Below, one piece after another: positions 53,144-61,059 of a DNA stretch of 64,000 bases. The DNA comes from CAWJPY01 sp963844865 (GTDB taxonomy: Bacteria > Acidobacteriota > Thermoanaerobaculia > Thermoanaerobaculales > Sulfomarinibacteraceae). Below the pieces are notes generated by a model, which had not been told where the DNA came from, searched no databases, and was given only the letters and a program-made list of their open reading frames with translations. Made by a program: the position numbers and the translations under genes. The stretch lies in the NCBI GenBank assembly GCA_963844865.1, contig CAWJPY010000005.1, positions 1 through 64,000 of the forward strand, read 5' to 3'. Within the stretch, counting starts at the first letter, position 1. Every line of letters starts with the position of its first letter.

Positions 53144-54475
53144 CTAATGCACGTAGCCCAGGCTCTTCAGCCTCTCCAGGGTGGCGTCGTCCAGGGGCTT
53201 CTCCGAGCGCAGGGACGGATCCAACGACGCCGCGGTCACCATCTGCCGCCACGCCTCGAGCTGGCGCTGGAGCACGTCCACCCGCTCCTGGTTGGCGGCG
53301 GCCACGTCCGTGGTCTCGAGAGGGTCGCTTGCGAGGTCGTACAGCGCGGGCGGACCGTCGCCGGTCGCCAGGAGCCTGAAACCACCCAGGGCCATGGCCG
53401 TCTGACCTTTGCCCGCGGGAGTCTCCGAAAACGCCCGGTAGGGTGGCGTGCCCTCCCCCCGGATGAGCGGCAGCAGGCTGCGGCCCTGGACCTGGGCCGG
53501 GATCGGCGCGCCCTCCGCCTCGAGCACGGTGGGCATCACGTCCACCAGCTCTACGATGCGGTTGACCGTAGCGGTGGTGGCCCCGCCCGGGAAGCGGACC
53601 AACAGCGGGACCCGGGTGACCGTGGAGTGGAGGCTCTCCCGGCCCTCGAGACCGTGCTGGAGCAGGTCGAGACCGTTGGTGCCGACCACCACGATGGTGG
53701 CGCGCTCCCGCAGGCCCTCGTCTTCGAGCTGACTCATGAGCTCGCCCAGGCGACCATCCAGGGCCGCGATCCGGTCGGCGTAGCGCTGCCTGACGTAGGC
53801 CACGTCCCCAGGCTCGAGCGATGGCGTTCCCTCGTCATCCCCTGGAGCGAGCACCTTCTGCAGGCGCTCATTGAATCCTGCCGGCGGCACCGGCTCGTCG
53901 GCCGCCGCCCCACCCGAAACCGGCGACCGCACCGTCCAGCCGCGGAGCACCAGCAGGAAGTCCTCGCTCCCGTGCTGCTTCAGCCACTGGGCGGCTTCAA
54001 AGCCCGGCTCCGGGCTGAGCCGATACTCCTCGAAGCCCTGGTCGAGACCATACGCGTCGCCTCCCACGGGCCCCTCGACGAACGCCACGGCCTTCAGGTT
54101 CGCGGCGCTCGCCGCCTCCGCCAAGGTGGTCGCCTCGGCGGGAAGGCGATCCCCCGGCGTGCGCACTCCGCCGGTCGTCGGGTAGAGCCCGTCGAGCAGG
54201 GCCGCGAACGACACCCCTGCATCGCCGGCCTGGGCGAACGCCCACTGGAAGCGCACCGACTCCCGGGCCAGTGCATCGAGGCTCGGTGTGCGCCCGTCGG
54301 CGTTGCCGTAGCACCCCAGGGCATCGGCCCGCAAGCCGTCCACCGCGACCACGATCACGGGATGAGGCCCCGACGGCAGAGCGTTCTCCTGCGGAGAGGC
54401 TCCGCACCCGGCGAGGCCGAGGACGAGCGCGAGCACGAAGCCCGAACCAGACGAGGTGATGATGGAACGTCGCAT
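53144..54475 (-). CDS. Sulfatase-fold lipoprotein, probably catalytically inactive
   Basis: A 443-residue protein. The lipobox LVLGLAGC gives an outer- or inner-membrane-anchored lipoprotein. The fold is that of sulfatases (VIVVAVDGLRADALGCYGN, RTPSLDALARESVRFQWAFAQ, VPLLVRFPGG, VELVDVMPTVLEAEG, LYDLASDPLETTDVA, ending LERLKSLGYVH). However, the formylglycine motif C/S-x-P-S-R is missing (the place reads AGDAGVSFAALL) and the metal-binding SDHG reads GTNGLDLLQHG. It may bind rather than cleave sulfated or phosphorylated sugars. The end sequence KxLGYVx is typical of the family. Confidence 0.8.
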   Translation of the reverse strand: MRRSIITSSGSGFVLALVLGLAGCGASPQENALPSGPHPVIVVAVDGLRADALGCYGNADGRTPSLDALARESVRFQWAFAQAGDAGVSFAALLDGLYPTTGGVRTPGDRLPAEATTLAEAASAANLKAVAFVEGPVGGDAYGLDQGFEEYRLSPEPGFEAAQWLKQHGSEDFLLVLRGWTVRSPVSGGAAADEPVPPAGFNERLQKVLAPGDDEGTPSLEPGDVAYVRQRYADRIAALDGRLGELMSQLEDEGLRERATIVVVGTNGLDLLQHGLEGRESLHSTVTRVPLLVRFPGGATTATVNRIVELVDVMPTVLEAEGAPIPAQVQGRSLLPLIRGEGTPPYRAFSETPAGKGQTAMALGGFRLLATGDGPPALYDLASDPLETTDVAAANQERVDVLQRQLEAWRQMVTAASLDPSLRSEKPLDDATLERLKSLGYVH

Positions 54476-54732
54476 CCGCTGACCCCCAAGAAGTCACGGG
54501 AGTCTACCACGTAGGTGTCCCCCATCCGGTTCGCGCCCCAGTGGTCGCCGGCGTCCGTGCGGCGCTCTCTTTTCGAGGTGAGCCATCTGCGACAGCCCGC
54601 TCTCTCCTGATGGGACGACGGTCTCCGTCGCCGTGACGTCGGCGGCGCCCTGACCTTGGCGACCCGCAGGTGCGCTACCATGCCCCAGCGCCTCGCACGG
54701 GGGGCGGACTCTCATCGATGGAGCGGAAAACA

Positions 54733-55938
54733 ATGCGGACCACCTTCCACCTCGCTGTCGCCATCTCTTTGGCCACCGTCCTCGTCGGCTGCGGCGGCGG
54801 ACCGTCCCCGCAGCCACTGTCCCGCGGGCTGTTGCTCTCCCTGGCGGTCCTCGAGGACGGACCCAGCGGGCCCGTGCCCCAGCCGGCCCAGCTGGGGATC
54901 CTCACCTTCGATGGCCAGCGGTGGACCTACCGCAGCATCTCCGACCCCGACAGCAACGTCTTCCACAAGGCCATGGTGTATGAGCCGCGCCCCGGCGAGG
55001 CGGGCATCCTCACCGCCGGCGGCATGAAGGCCATGCTCAAGCTGTGGCGCAAGGGCGCCGAGCCGGAGGTGATCTGGAGCAAGGACTTCGGCGGCAAGTT
55101 CAGCCGCATGCGCGACGTGGAGGTCGCCGACCTGTACGGCACCGGCGAGGCAGACCTCGCGGTCGCCACCCACGACCAGGGGGTCGTCGCCGTGGTGCGT
55201 CCACGGCCCGAGGGCGGCTATGACGTGGAGGAGCTCGACCATCAGCCCGACACATTCGTCCACGAGATCGAGATCGGCGACCTCGACGGCGACGGCGTGC
55301 CGGAGATCTACGCCACCCCGAGCCTGCCCAACAAGCTCGACGGCACCCCCCAGCCCGGGGAGGTGGTGCGCTACGTTCCCGCCAAGGGGCAGGGACGCAC
55401 GGTGGTGGCCGACCTCGGCGATCGGCACGCCAAGGAGATCCTGGTCGGCGACGTGGATGGAGACGGCCGGGACGAGCTCTACGCCTCGGTGGAGGCCGTG
55501 GCCGGCGGCCACGTCCAGATCCGCCGCTACGATGCCGGCACCGACCCCGCGGATGGCGCCGTCATCGCCGACCTCGACGACACCCTGTGCCGCTTCCTCA
55601 CCGCCGGCGACGTGGACGGCGACGGGGCCGAGGAGATGGTGGCCGCCGCCCACTCCAGCGGCCTGTGGCTCCTGCGTCCCGGCCAGGACCCCCACCAGCC
55701 GTGGTCGGTGACCCAGATCGACCGCGACTCCTCCGGCTTCGAGCACGCCGCCATCCTCACGGACCTGGACGGGGACGGGATCGACGAGCTGTACGTGGCC
55801 AATGACGACCACGGCGAGGTGGACCGCTACCAGTGGCGCGACGGCGTGCCCACCAAGGAGGTCCTGTACCGCTACCCCGAGGGGCTGTCCGGCTTCACCT
55901 GGAACATCATGCCCGCGCCCGTCGACCTCCTGCCGTAG
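54733..55938 (+). CDS. FG-GAP/VCBS-repeat lipoprotein
   Basis: A 401-residue protein. The lipobox LATVLVGC at about residues 13-20 marks it as a lipoprotein. Beyond it are beta-propeller repeats with calcium-binding DxDGDG loops: DLDGDGVPE, DVDGDGRDE, DVDGDGAEE and DLDGDGIDE. Such FG-GAP propellers bind other proteins or polysaccharides on the cell surface. ATG 54733 has GGAG eight bases upstream. It is divergent from the sulfatase-like lipoprotein. The 13-base tandem repeat starts 24 bases after its stop. Confidence 0.85.
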   Translation: MRTTFHLAVAISLATVLVGCGGGPSPQPLSRGLLLSLAVLEDGPSGPVPQPAQLGILTFDGQRWTYRSISDPDSNVFHKAMVYEPRPGEAGILTAGGMKAMLKLWRKGAEPEVIWSKDFGGKFSRMRDVEVADLYGTGEADLAVATHDQGVVAVVRPRPEGGYDVEELDHQPDTFVHEIEIGDLDGDGVPEIYATPSLPNKLDGTPQPGEVVRYVPAKGQGRTVVADLGDRHAKEILVGDVDGDGRDELYASVEAVAGGHVQIRRYDAGTDPADGAVIADLDDTLCRFLTAGDVDGDGAEEMVAAAHSSGLWLLRPGQDPHQPWSVTQIDRDSSGFEHAAILTDLDGDGIDELYVANDDHGEVDRYQWRDGVPTKEVLYRYPEGLSGFTWNIMPAPVDLLP

Positions 55939-55962
55939 GCGGACCCCATCCGCGTCCGTGCC

Positions 55963-56243
55963 CGGCGGCAGTGAGCGGCGGCAGTGAGCGGCGGCAGTGA
56001 GCGGCGGCAGTGAGCGGCGGCAGTGAGCGGCGGCAGTGAGCGGCGGCAGTGAGCGGCGGCAGTGAGCGGCGGCAGTGAGCGGCGGCAGTGAGCGGCGGCA
56101 GTGAGCGGCGGCAGTGAGCGGCGGCAGTGAGCGGCGGCAGTGAGCGGCGGCAGTGAGCGGCGGCAGTGAGCGGCGGCAGTGAGCGGCGGCAGTGAGCGGC
56201 GGCAGTGAGCGGCGGCAGTGAGCGGCGGCAGTGAGCGGCGGCA
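55963..56243. repeat. 13-base tandem repeat, 21 full units plus a partial one
   Basis: The unit CGGCGGCAGTGAG repeats 21 times from 55963 to 56235, with an eight-base partial unit to 56243; no base change was seen between units. Because 13 is not a multiple of three and the + strand unit contains TGA, all + frames are closed, while the minus strand has no stop in any frame. It lies between the FG-GAP gene and the inverted repeat, with no gene inside. Confidence 0.95.
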
Positions 56244-56393
56244 TGGTCACTCCGGGTCGTTCGTCTGAGAACGTAGCCGGTGGCCGGCCCATGTCAAGGG
56301 CAAGCCGGGCTCGGAGCCCGGTGCTTCGCACCCTTGACATGGGCCGGCCACCGGCTTGTGAGGGAGGGCATGAACGACCCGGAGGTGACCATG
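56242..56393. repeat. Nested inverted repeat enclosing the S23-like gene's start site
   Basis: Outer arms 56242-56262 and 56372-56393 are complementary over about 21 bases with one bulged C. Inner arms 56275-56300 and 56331-56356 are perfectly complementary over 26 bases. The loop 56301-56330 contains a further short palindrome (CCGGGCTC-G-GAGCCCGG). The right outer arm includes GGAGGTG and ATG of the next gene, so the ribosome-binding site could be sequestered in RNA. The gap 55939-56390 consists of this element and the tandem repeat. Confidence 0.9.
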
Positions 56394-56744
56394 CACAACG
56401 CGATCCCTGGCACTGGTTTCGCTGCTCATCGCTTGGCGCTCGAAGCCGCGGGCGCTGCGATCAAGCTCGTCATGAGGCTGCCGGCGCAGCTCAGGCCGAT
56501 TGGTGATCAGGTGATTCGCTCGGCGAGCTCGGTTCCCGCGAACCTCGCCGAAGGCCACGGACGGTCAGGCCGGGACCGGTTGCACCACTGGAGGATCGCA
56601 TACGCCTCGGCCAAGGAGGTGGACAGCCACCTGCGACTCCTGGCTGCCACGGGAGCCGTCAGTCCGTCCGCAGCACAGAACGCCATGGACGGCTTCGACC
56701 ACGTGCGGGCGATGACCTGGCGCCTCCTCCACCCCAACACCTGA
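56391..56744 (+). CDS. S23-type four-helix-bundle protein
   Basis: A 117-residue all-helical protein of the S23/intervening-sequence (IVP) family: LALEAAGAAIKLVMRLPAQLRPIGDQVIRSASSVPANLAEGHGRSGRDRLHHWRIAYASAKEVDSHLRLL. The central Q-x-x-RSASSVPANLAEG pattern is diagnostic. Related proteins are encoded in 23S rRNA intervening sequences or beside diversity-generating elements, and often near mobile or repetitive DNA. ATG 56391 has GGAGGTG four bases upstream; ATG 56370 is an alternative. Its start lies in the right arm of a large inverted repeat, and a dispersed repeat follows it. Confidence 0.85.
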   Translation: MHNAIPGTGFAAHRLALEAAGAAIKLVMRLPAQLRPIGDQVIRSASSVPANLAEGHGRSGRDRLHHWRIAYASAKEVDSHLRLLAATGAVSPSAAQNAMDGFDHVRAMTWRLLHPNT

Positions 56745-56767
56745 AGGTCGCTGGGGAGGTCAGAGGG

Positions 56768-56850
56768 GGTGCCAGGCACCGTCGAAGAAGGTTCGAGAAA
56801 CCCTTTCGCTTCATGTGTGGCGGTGCCTGGCACCCTCTTTGGTGCTCCCG
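56768..56850. repeat. Paired GGTGCCAGGCACC / GGTGCCTGGCACC repeat, locus 4
   Basis: The cores at 56768-56780 and 56822-56834 are perfect and 54 bases apart. TTTCGCTTCATG lies ahead of the second core and CTCTTTGGTGCTCCCGGAGCGAGG follows it, matching the flanks of locus 2. It is the best-preserved copy in the window. It lies between the S23-like gene and the CurA-like gene. Confidence 0.85.
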
Positions 56851-56931
56851 GAGCGAGGCTCCCTGGTCCGGCCCCTTGCCTCGCGCCGCGCCGCCATGCG
56901 ACGATGTCGCAGCGACCAGAGGAGGCACGCC

Positions 56932-57939
56932 ATGCCAGAGATCGAAAGCCGAGAGGTCCATCTGCTGCATCGTCCCTCGGGCCTGCCCGATCCCGGGGAC
57001 TTCGAGGTGGTCCAGACCACCGTGGCCGAGCCCGGCGACGGCGAGGTCCGGGTCCGCAACCGTTGGCTGTCCGTGGACCCCTACATGCGCGGCCGCATGT
57101 ACGACCGCCCCTCCTACGTCCCTCCGTTCGCCCTCGGCAAGGTCATGCAGGGGGGGGCCCTGGGGGTGGTGGAGAGCTCCGGCGACGAAGGGTTCACACC
57201 CGGGGACTGGGTGCTCTCGGACCTGGGCTGGCGGGAGGCCTTCGTCGCTCCCGCCCGCGCCCTCACCAAGGTCGATCCCGACCTGGCCCCTCCCCAGACC
57301 TATCTCGGCGTCCTGGGCATGCCGGGGTTCACCGCGTGGGTGGGGATGCTGGAGATCGGCAAGCTCGGCGAGGGGCAGCACGTGTTCGTGTCGGGTGCGG
57401 CCGGCGCCGTGGGCTCGGTCGCCTGTCAGATCGCCAAGATCCACGACTGCACCGTGGTGGGCAGCGCCGGCTCCGACGAGAAGGTGGCCTGGCTGCGGGA
57501 CGTGGCCCGGGTCGACGAGCCGTTCAACTACAAGACCGTGCGCAACCTCCACCGCTACCTGCCGACGGTCGCGGGCGACGGCTTCGACATTTACTTCGAC
57601 AACGTGGGTGGCGACCACCTCGAGGCCGCCCTGCTGCGCATGAAGAACTTCGGCCGCGTCGTGCTGTGCGGCGCCATCGAGCACTACAACGCCGCCGTTC
57701 CCCCGCCCGGGCCCCGCACCCTCACCGTGGCCATCGGCAAGCGCCTGACCCTCAAGGGCTTCATCGTGTTCGACCACATCGCCCTGCGGTCCCGCTTCGT
57801 CTCCGACATGGTGACGTGGATGCGAGACGGCCGCGTGAAGTGGGAGGAGACGGTCTTCGACGGTATCGAGCGCTCGGTCGAGGCCTTCCTGGGCCTCTTC
57901 AGCGGCGCCAACCTGGGCAAGATGCTCGTCAAGATCTGA
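56932..57939 (+). CDS. CurA-like NADP-dependent oxidoreductase (MDR superfamily)
   Basis: A 335-residue zinc-free medium-chain reductase. The N-terminal domain has WLSVDPYMRGRM, and the Rossmann domain has FVSGAAGAVGSVACQIAK, GSAGSDEK and YFDNVGGDHLEAAL, all as in curcumin/dihydrocurcumin reductase and leukotriene B4 12-hydroxydehydrogenase relatives. It reduces activated double bonds with NADPH. ATG 56932 has AGGAGGC upstream. It converges with valS, 4 bases away. Confidence 0.92.
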   Translation: MPEIESREVHLLHRPSGLPDPGDFEVVQTTVAEPGDGEVRVRNRWLSVDPYMRGRMYDRPSYVPPFALGKVMQGGALGVVESSGDEGFTPGDWVLSDLGWREAFVAPARALTKVDPDLAPPQTYLGVLGMPGFTAWVGMLEIGKLGEGQHVFVSGAAGAVGSVACQIAKIHDCTVVGSAGSDEKVAWLRDVARVDEPFNYKTVRNLHRYLPTVAGDGFDIYFDNVGGDHLEAALLRMKNFGRVVLCGAIEHYNAAVPPPGPRTLTVAIGKRLTLKGFIVFDHIALRSRFVSDMVTWMRDGRVKWEETVFDGIERSVEAFLGLFSGANLGKMLVKI

Positions 57940-57943
57940 TGCT

Positions 57944-60576
57944 CTACTCCATGCTCTCGCCGAGCACGGCGGTGACCAGGAAGCGCTCTCCCTCGGGCGC
58001 GGAGCCCTCGGCCACCATCACCTTGGCGGGATCCACGTTGCCCGCCCGGAGCACATCGTCCAATACCGGGGCCAAAGCCTCCCGGGCCTGCCCGGGGCCC
58101 AGGATCTCGAGGCTGATCACCGGCCAGCGCAGGCTCTTCTGGGCCGAGGTCTTCACGCCCCGGATCTTGGAGAGCACCTCCACCGCAGCCTCGAAGGAAC
58201 CGGCCGCCTCAGGCCGCGGCACGGCGTCCACCTCACCCACGGCCGGCCAGGGTGTGGTGTGGATGCTGCGCTGGGCGCCCTCGCCGGCGAAGCGCCACGA
58301 CCACACTTCCTCGGTCACGTACGGCAGGTAGGGCGCGAGCAGGCGCAGGAAGGTGCTCAGCCCGAACCTCAGGCCCGCCACGGCGGAGCGCCTCCCCGGC
58401 GCGTCGCCTTCGGCGTAGGAGCGCAGCTTGACCAGCTCCAGGTAGTGGTCGCAGAACGCCCAGAAGCTCTCCTCCACCACCTGCAGGGCGGCGGCGTAGT
58501 CGAAGTCCTCGAGGGCACGGGTGGCCTGCTCGACCACGGTGCGCAGGCGGTCCACCAGAGCGAGGTCCAGGGGCTCTGAGAGGTGCTCGAGCCCGGACGG
58601 AACCCCGTCGTCGGCAGCCCGGTCGAGCTGCATGAGGACGAAGCGGCTGGCGTTGAAGACCTTGGTGACCAGCCGCTTGCCGACCTTGAACACGCTGGGG
58701 TCATAGGCGGTGTCGGTGCCCAGGCGGGCCCGCGCCGCCCAGTAGCGCACGGCGTCGGCGGAGTAGGAGTCGATGATGTCCTCGGGGGTGACGACGTTGC
58801 CCTTGGACTTGGACATCTTCTTGCGGTCCGGGTCCAGGATCCAGCCCGACAGGACGATGTGGTGCCAGGGCACCTCGCCGGAGTGCATCCAGGCCTTGAC
58901 GATCGTGTAGAACGCCCAGGTACGGATGATGTCGTGGGCCTGGGGCCGCACGTCCATGGGGAAGAGCCGCCCGTGCCGCTCGGGATCGAGCCCCCAGTGG
59001 GACTGGATCTGTGGTGTCAGGGAGGAGGTCGCCCAGGTGTCCATGACGTCGGGCTCGGCGGTGAAACCGCCCGGTTGGTCGCGGTCCCTCTCCTCGAAGC
59101 CCGGCGGAGTGTCGGCCAGGGGATCCACCGGAAGGTCCTCCGCCGACCCGTAGATGGGGCGGTCGAGGACCGGCGCGCCGCCGTCGTCGAGGGGATACCA
59201 GACCGGAAAGGGCACTCCGAAGTAGCGCTGCCGGGAGATGCACCAGTCCTGGTTCAGCCCCTCCACCCAGTGCTGGTAGCGGGTCTTCATGTGCGGGGGA
59301 TGCCACTGGATCTTCTCCCCCTGGGCCAAAAGCTCCCGCTTGAACTCCAGCACCTTGGTGAACCACTGCCGGGTGGGGACGAACTCCAGGGGCCGGTCGC
59401 CCTTCTCGTAGAACTTGACCATCTGCTCCACGGGACGAGGCTCGCCGGCCAGAGCGGCGCGCCCCCCCCGGGGAAGCTCCCCTCCTCCGCCAGCAGCTCG
59501 GCGACCTTCCGCTTGGCCTGCTTGACGTGCAGGCCCACCAGCGCATCGTAGGCGCGCTGCGCGGCGTCCGGATCGAGGCTCTCGAAGGGCGCCTCCCCGA
59601 AGCGTGCCGGGACCATGCGACCGTCCCGCCCCAGCACCTGCTTCAGGGGCAGACCCGACGACTTCCACCACTCGACGTCCATGGCATCGCCGAAGGTGCA
59701 CACCATGAGGATGCCGGTCCCCTTCTCGGGGTCGGCGTGCTCGGAGGCCAGGATCGGCACCCGGGCCCCGAACAGCGGCGTGATGGCGTGGCGGCCGAAC
59801 AGGGGCTGGTAGCGCTCGTCGTCCGGATGGGCGACCACGGCGATGCACGCCGGCAGCAGCTCCGGCCGGGTGGTGGCGATGAGGAGCTCGCCCCCGTCCT
59901 CGAGGCCGAACCTCACGTCGTAGAAGAGCCCCTGCTGGGGCCGGTCCTCCACCTCGGCCTGGGCCACCGCTGTCTTGAAGTCCACGTCCCACATGGTGGG
60001 CGCCTCGACCTGGTACACGAGGTCGCGAGCCGCCAGGTCCAGGAAGCTGAGCTGGGAGATGCGGCGGCAGTGCTCGTCGATGGTGGCGTACTGCTGGCTC
60101 CAGTCCAGGGACAGGCCGAGCCGGCGCCACAGGTGCTCGAAGGCCTTCTCGTCCTCGGCCGTGACCAGGGCGCAGGCCTCGATGAAGTTGCGCCGCGACA
60201 CCTCCTGGACGTCATCGCCGCGCCCGCCGGGCTGCGGCCGCCAGTCGGGGTCGTAGGGCAGGTGGGGGTTGCAGCGGATGTGCAGGTAGTTCTGCACCCG
60301 GCGCTCGGTGGGCAGGCCGTTGTCGTCCCACCCCATGGGGTAGGCGATGTTCTTGCCCGTCATCCGCCGATAGCGCACCAGGAGGTCCTGGTGGGTGTAG
60401 CTGAACACGTGGCCCACGTGCAGGGAGCCCGACACCGTCGGCGGCGGGGTGTCCACCACGAAGGTCTCGTCCCTCGGCCTGTGGGGGTCCCAGCGGTAGA
60501 TCCCCCACTCCTCCCACTGCGCGTCCCACCTCGCTTCCGCCGCGAGGTGGTCATACCGGGACGGGATCTCGGGCAT
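57944..60576 (-). CDS. valS: Valyl-tRNA synthetase, apparent frameshift in a C8 run
   Basis: A class I synthetase of about 877 residues. The HIGH motif is SGSLHVGHVF, the editing domain carries LLIATTRPELLPACIAVVAHP, then WCISRQRYFGVPFPVW and KMSKSKGN. The frame is lost at a run of eight C at 59462-59469 (GGGGGGGG on the coding strand); one missing base joins the two halves (FPGG and GEPRPVEQMVKFYEKG). This is probably an assembly error. The pattern NIAYPMGWDDNGLPTERRVQNYLHIRC and the lack of a C-terminal coiled-coil arm resemble the archaeal-type ValS group. ATG 60576 is used. Confidence 0.92.
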
Positions 60577-60590
60577 CGCTGCCACCCCCC

Positions 60591-60944
60591 TCACACCGCC
60601 GCCGCGGCGAACGCGAAGGCGGCGTCATCCACATCCATGTGGTTCCGGTACACCCGACCCACCACACGTCGGTCCTCCCCCAGCACGACCGCGACGACCT
60701 CGTCGTCCTCCCCGAACAGGCCCGCCACCGCCGGATTCTCCGCCAGCTTCCGCTCCCTCACCCACAGCACGATCCGTTCCTCTTCGAGCTTGGCTGCGTC
60801 GAGGGCGTTCGGCAGGAGCTCACGGATCAGCGGCCCGTCTCCCCGGATCACCATCAGCAGCGGTTGGTAGGCGACCGGTGGCCGCTTACCGAGCCACGTG
60901 TCGAGCTCTTCACGACTGTCGATCTTCACCAGCCACGGACCCAT
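60591..60944 (-). CDS. Small hypothetical protein, possible thioredoxin-like fold without Cys
   Basis: A 117-residue protein (MGPWLVKIDSREELDTWLG...). It has alternating beta and helical segments, with PLLMVIRGDGPLIRELLPNALDAAKLEEERIVLWV, and a C-terminal VVAVVLGEDRRVVGRVYRNHM, a layout resembling thioredoxin-fold proteins. The CxxC site is absent, so redox activity is not expected. GGGGAGGAG precedes the ATG. It lies 14 bases ahead of valS and is probably co-transcribed with it. No family name can be given with confidence. Confidence 0.6.
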   Translation of the reverse strand: MGPWLVKIDSREELDTWLGKRPPVAYQPLLMVIRGDGPLIRELLPNALDAAKLEEERIVLWVRERKLAENPAVAGLFGEDDEVVAVVLGEDRRVVGRVYRNHMDVDDAAFAFAAAAV

Positions 60945-61059
60945 CGCAGACTCCTCCCCGGTACGGTCAGGCGCCGCGCGATGATAGCAAAAGCCCGGGG
61001 CGCCGCCGCGTGCCCCGGGGCAGACCCGCTTGACAAGGGAGGGGAGGTTCGGCTTACCT

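Noticed and set aside
55963..56243. CRISPR array
   Set aside because: Units are directly adjacent with no spacers and only 13 bases long.
54712..56340. Long minus-strand frame with a repeated PPLTAAAHCRRSL peptide
   Set aside because: The 13-bp unit has no stop in any minus frame, so openness is automatic; the remainder is antisense to the FG-GAP gene.
56242..56393. Insertion sequence ends
   Set aside because: No transposase reading frame between the arms and no target duplication; the arms enclose only about 100 bases.
61030..61059. Promoter TTGACA followed by TTACCT ahead of topA
   Set aside because: The -10 box matches at two positions only and would place transcription start after the chosen ATG.
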